Source of the DNA: Ignelater luminosus
Taxonomy: Eukaryota; Arthropoda; Insecta; Coleoptera; Elateridae
Length of the DNA: 64,000 bases
Assembly (NCBI GenBank): GCA_011009095.1
Contig: VTPC01090915.1
Span: 37,826 to 101,825 of the forward strand
Direction: 5' to 3'
The position numbers and the translations under genes were made by a program. Under the pieces are notes generated by a model that was given only the letters and a program-made list of their open reading frames with translations, made no database searches and had not been told where the DNA came from. Positions 59,986 to 64,000 of this stretch are shown one piece after another; within the stretch, counting starts at the first letter, position 1, and every line of letters starts with the position of its first letter.

Positions 59986-62900
59986 TTACTACAATTTGTT
60001 CGCAGATCAAATTTTCATTGAGTATTTAATCTGTGAACGCTACCTAAACATTAAATTCCACCCATATTATATGGAAGACTTTGTGTTGTAAACGTTCAGG
60101 TCGGTAGGTCGCAGTAAAGAGTACAGACTAGATCACTTTCAATCGTGGATTAACCTAAATGCATGTTTAAATAATGATGATGACCTGACCCAAGTAGACG
60201 CTTCCGATTAACGTTTTATCTGTGTTACTGCGTTACTTGCTTTCAGGAGCAGGCAGCGATTACCACGACTTTTTTTTCTAATCACTTACGATATCTAATG
60301 TGTCACTGTAAATTATTCAGTAGCTCTTTCAGTGACAATTTCTACTTGCTCCTGACGCAAGCAATTTTTTTGTTGGTGTCTGTTCATATTTATTCGTTGA
60401 GAGAAAAATGAGTTCTTGTGGTTCTTGTGCAGCGAAAACCAAAACTTTTTTTATAAGCTATTTCGTAAGGTGGCGCGAGTAATAATATTAATTACACCCA
60501 ATATTTGTTTAGGTGGCGTGAATTATATATAATATTGCAGTAGAATACTGGACTATGTAGGTCAGATCTGAGCCTACAGTTTCAAAAAAATCTTTTACTC
60601 CGTAAAAAACGAAAACGAGAAGAGTTAGTTGAGAAAAATGCAGACTTTTTCACATTACTTCAGGGAAGACTCATGAACGATGATGGCGGTGCTAACCATA
60701 ACAATTATAGCGGCGTTAGTACGGAGAACAAAGCGAGTCCCATTTATTTATTGAAATTGATTTTCTGAACGTATTAACTACACCACAAAATTAGAAACCC
60801 GCACGAACTACACGAAAACTAAAAGCTCGTTTTCGGTCTACTTTTCCTTATATCTTCCAAAAGCGTCGACGAATTTTCATGATTTTTAGATATGTTAGTT
60901 TCCCCTCCAGATGTTATAGTCAACAACGGAAAAAAAAACGACAGTGGCTTTTGGGAATTTGTGTAAAGGGTACCTGGAAACATTTTGTCCTTGAAAATAA
61001 TTTCTGATAAAAAAAACTTAAGTGTAATTTTGGACTGAATCGAAAAGTGGTTTGTTTCGTTTTACTACCCCCGGGCAAGCTCAGAAAGATTTCTTTCTTA
61101 TCTAACTCTTCGGAACGAAAGATTGTATCTAGATTTTTGCAGAAACGTTTTTTACCATACCATATCAATGTAAAGAAAAAAAGTGTCAAAAAATGATCAG
61201 CAATTATTCAGCATCTATTGGTTAACATTGAATCTAGCGTCTCGCTGCTCGCTTATTTATTGATGGTTAAAAGATAGTGGTATATCGGAAGATTCGTCTT
61301 GACCCACCGAATCTAAAAATAACAGCAAGTGCTATACAGAGTGTTGCGTAAGAAATTTTGATATTTGGAATTGTGGAAGATGAAGACAGTATCTCAGAGC
61401 TCGGCGTACTGATAGCATTTGGGTCGTGATAGGAAATTGGAAAAATGTTACTTGTTACCTATAGACTTGATCTCTAGGATTACAATATTCTATTCACTCG
61501 AATCACTTAATAAATAAAAAAGTATATTTGTTATATTTTTATTTAAACATGTTTTAGAAGGATAGAGTACTTTAACGGATTGAATCCAAATTAATATCTT
61601 TTCCATCAATTCCTTTTAACCCAATTCGGCCTTTTTCTAAAAATAAGCTCTTCGACAGCTCTTGAGTAATGATTCGATTTGCTCGACTTGGACGCTGCGC
61701 ATCTCATATGTCATTGACGCCTCTTTCATGCTTTTGCATTTATTTTATTTCGATCATAAATTATATTCGAATCTCTGATGCGTTCTTCATGGTAGAATTG
61801 CAATTGCAATTGAAAATAACTTCTCTAAACTTGTAGAACTAGGGAATGCAAGAGCATTTCGAGTAGTAATCTCAAGTTGATAAATCTGAGTATTCTTTAT
61901 TTTCTAATTTCCAATATATCATTGAATAAATTAATCTCATCTCACACGTGGTTTAGAAAGAATATGTGCGATGTTTTAATACCAGTAAAGTGACGGGATG
62001 ATGAAGGTAGAAATCACGCTCTCCTTCCATGAGCGGATGTCACGGTAAATTTATCAAAATCTAAAATAATTACTCCTCGCTCGCACACTCACACACACTG
62101 CGGTAACATGACAACCTGAGTTTCAGTTGTTTTGTAATATTCATATAATTTCCTACAAAAGTTCAACATTCTCCCTAAATGTATATTTCAAACTGTTACA
62201 TAAAGATTTTACATCTGAAATAAATCAAATTGTTCTAAATAATAACTACCTAATTTTGCATATATTACTAGAAACAGAAAAGGTGAGCAACTTTTTAACT
62301 GCATTACAAAAAAATGCGTTCGTTTGCTTGCATAATTGAAAATCATATCTAATGCAAATTAACGCTAAAGAATTAAAATAAAAAGAAATAAAAACCTGCT
62401 AATCTCGATACACGTGATACCCGCTATATTATGCTCTCACTAACCTACGTTAACAGAAACCAATGTTTGCTCATTTCCGGTATGCATAAGCAAATTTAAA
62501 GTAACGTGGTCAGTCACTAGTTCTGTTTCTTTTTATAAATAACTAAATTTCTTGGTGTACTTGGAGAATATTAATTGCGCGAGTTGGCAAGTAAATCCTC
62601 GTAAAAATTTATTTTAAGCAAAGTTAACCGCACTTCTATAATAATTGCCCGCTATTAGCAGAAAAGTTTTTTGGAAAATCTTTAATCGACTTAACTTTAA
62701 CTTGGAAAAGACTAGCGTAATTGACTTTGCAAATAAGTTCGGAAGTTGGGGTTTTCTCCCTTTTCTTTTTCCGCTTGGATTATTAATCCAAAAAATTCAT
62801 TTTATGTGAAAAGCATACGTTTCCTTATTCTTTGGAGATATTGAAGATATATCGAGCTTAAAATTCTTTTTGTTATACAATCCAAAACAAAAAAAGAGCG

Positions 62901-64000
62901 TAGTATATAAATTATTCATAAATTCCTCGCTTGTTCACTAATGCAAACCTTTGCAGAATATTAAATTATACCTGTCAGCAATAAGACACTGAAAGGAGGA
63001 AAAAAGTAAGAAAACTGAAAAAACTAGCACTAACCTACAACTTCTTTTTTATACCTATCTTTAGAAAAATTCCCAGCTCATTATTACAAATTGGCGACCT
63101 TTAACCAAACGTAATAATTATTGACAGAATGAGTTTTTTGTACTCAAAAAGTAATTATCGCTAATTTTTCATGTGATATTTCAAGTAGAAATCAGAGACT
63201 TTCTCTTGATTTTATTACAGCGTAGTGTGACACTTTTCTATTATCCTTTAGAAGAATATAAGGTTATTGTTGGAAAGCGAAGAAACCCTCCCAATATTTT
63301 CTAAATTAATTCAGAGCTCCTCTTGCTGTATCAGGTAAATCCCACAAGAAAATATCGAGTAATCTCCTTAAGAGATTTGTAAAATTTATTATAGAAATTC
63401 CGGGACCTATTAGGTTATTACAGAATATTGTCGTACCTACACTTCCAAGATTATAAACCGAAATTCCATTTTATATTTTAAGAAATTTTACATCCTGCTT
63501 ATAACTAATGATATAATGAGAACAATGTTTTATTTGCATTTTTATAGGATTTTCCTTCAAAAAATTGTTTTTTGAGATGTATTTGAAGTCACGATTTTTG
63601 TTAGGTATTTTAGCAGAAAATGACGTAGTTTCTATTTATAAAACTATTTTGCATAAAATTCTAATCAAAAGTGATAAAAAAAAGAATGCACGCGAATTCA
63701 GTTGTTGGTAATTATGATCTGATAGATTTATTGGAATAACCAGAGCAAACTTGAAAAAAGTAATGGCTTTAGTATCGAGTATTAATTATCACCATTGGCA
63801 ATAGGCAATAAATTTTAATTTAAAGCAGCGACTCTCAAACTACCGAATGATTTATGTTTAGTGAAGGTAATAGGCTTTATTTCATTAGAGTTTGTTTTTG
63901 TCTAAAGGAAAGTGAATATCCAATTGAAATTGTCCTTATCAGTATCATTCTCGCCGCTTGCAAGACTTGATTGTGGTAGCAACACCCACGTCATTGTTAT
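59986..64000. other. Unassigned AT-rich spacer
   Basis: A weak 100-bp stem-loop (CAGGAGCA near 60246 with TGCTCCTG near 60348, and inner TGTCACTG/CAGTGACA) is visible. Frames at 60920-61189 and 62127-62339 have no domain. Nothing else recognised up to the window end. Confidence 0.45.

Overview
The window is AT-rich (by eye about two thirds A+T) eukaryotic DNA. It looks like an arthropod genome, most likely an insect. The evidence is short 50-66 bp GT-AG introns inside a DNA transposon, an insect-style community of mobile elements (Ty1/copia, Ty3/gypsy, Penelope-like, mariner, PIF/Harbinger), and no bacterial-type gene packing. A beetle-like genome would fit, but the sequence does not prove the order. 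I found no convincing host protein-coding gene, rRNA or functional tRNA. Almost every recognisable coding trace belongs to a mobile element, so the window is best read as intergenic or long-intron DNA in a repeat-rich genome.

Layout. 1-8943: mostly unassigned AT-rich sequence, with two weak repeat-like stretches (about 4118-4700 and 6130-6420) and a doubtful GIY-YIG-like trace (5273-5500, minus). 8944-13395: a complete-length copia LTR retrotransposon with 142-bp LTRs, a 5-bp target-site duplication, a polypurine tract and gag, protease, integrase and RT/RNase H regions. Two stops and three frameshifts disable it. 18087-18937: an internally deleted mariner with both terminal inverted repeats and TA duplications. 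19626-23070: a full-length PIF/Harbinger element with TAA duplications, about 33-bp inverted repeats and the classic pair of convergent genes, transposase (plus) and Myb/SANT-like protein (minus). Both genes are decayed, and the transposase has also lost its first catalytic Asp. 25780-26645: a Penelope-like remnant. 33414-33641: two tandem hairpins followed by a GACA microsatellite. 34347-34928: a large imperfect inverted repeat. 44085-44330: a second mariner remnant. 44361-44633: an LTR-like sequence (minus). 45370-47198: a decayed gypsy element (minus) with gag, protease and RT traces. 53466-53783: a 318-bp unit bounded by a perfect 40-bp inverted repeat and containing a small coding-like frame. 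55117-55205: a tRNA-like or SINE-head sequence with A- and B-box-like motifs. 59640-59985: a probable small inverted-repeat element. The rest is AT-rich spacer.

How the parts work together. The copia element would once have made one Gag-Pol that copied its own RNA and integrated the cDNA. The PIF pair would have acted jointly, with the Myb-like protein assisting the transposase. Non-autonomous units such as the 53.5-kb and 59.6-kb elements depend on enzymes encoded elsewhere. All autonomous elements seen here are inactivated. I did not find a convincing new biological system. The observations most worth checking are the 53.5-kb inverted-repeat unit, the 34.3-34.9-kb inverted repeat, the zinc-knuckle-free copia Gag and the structure of the PIF element.
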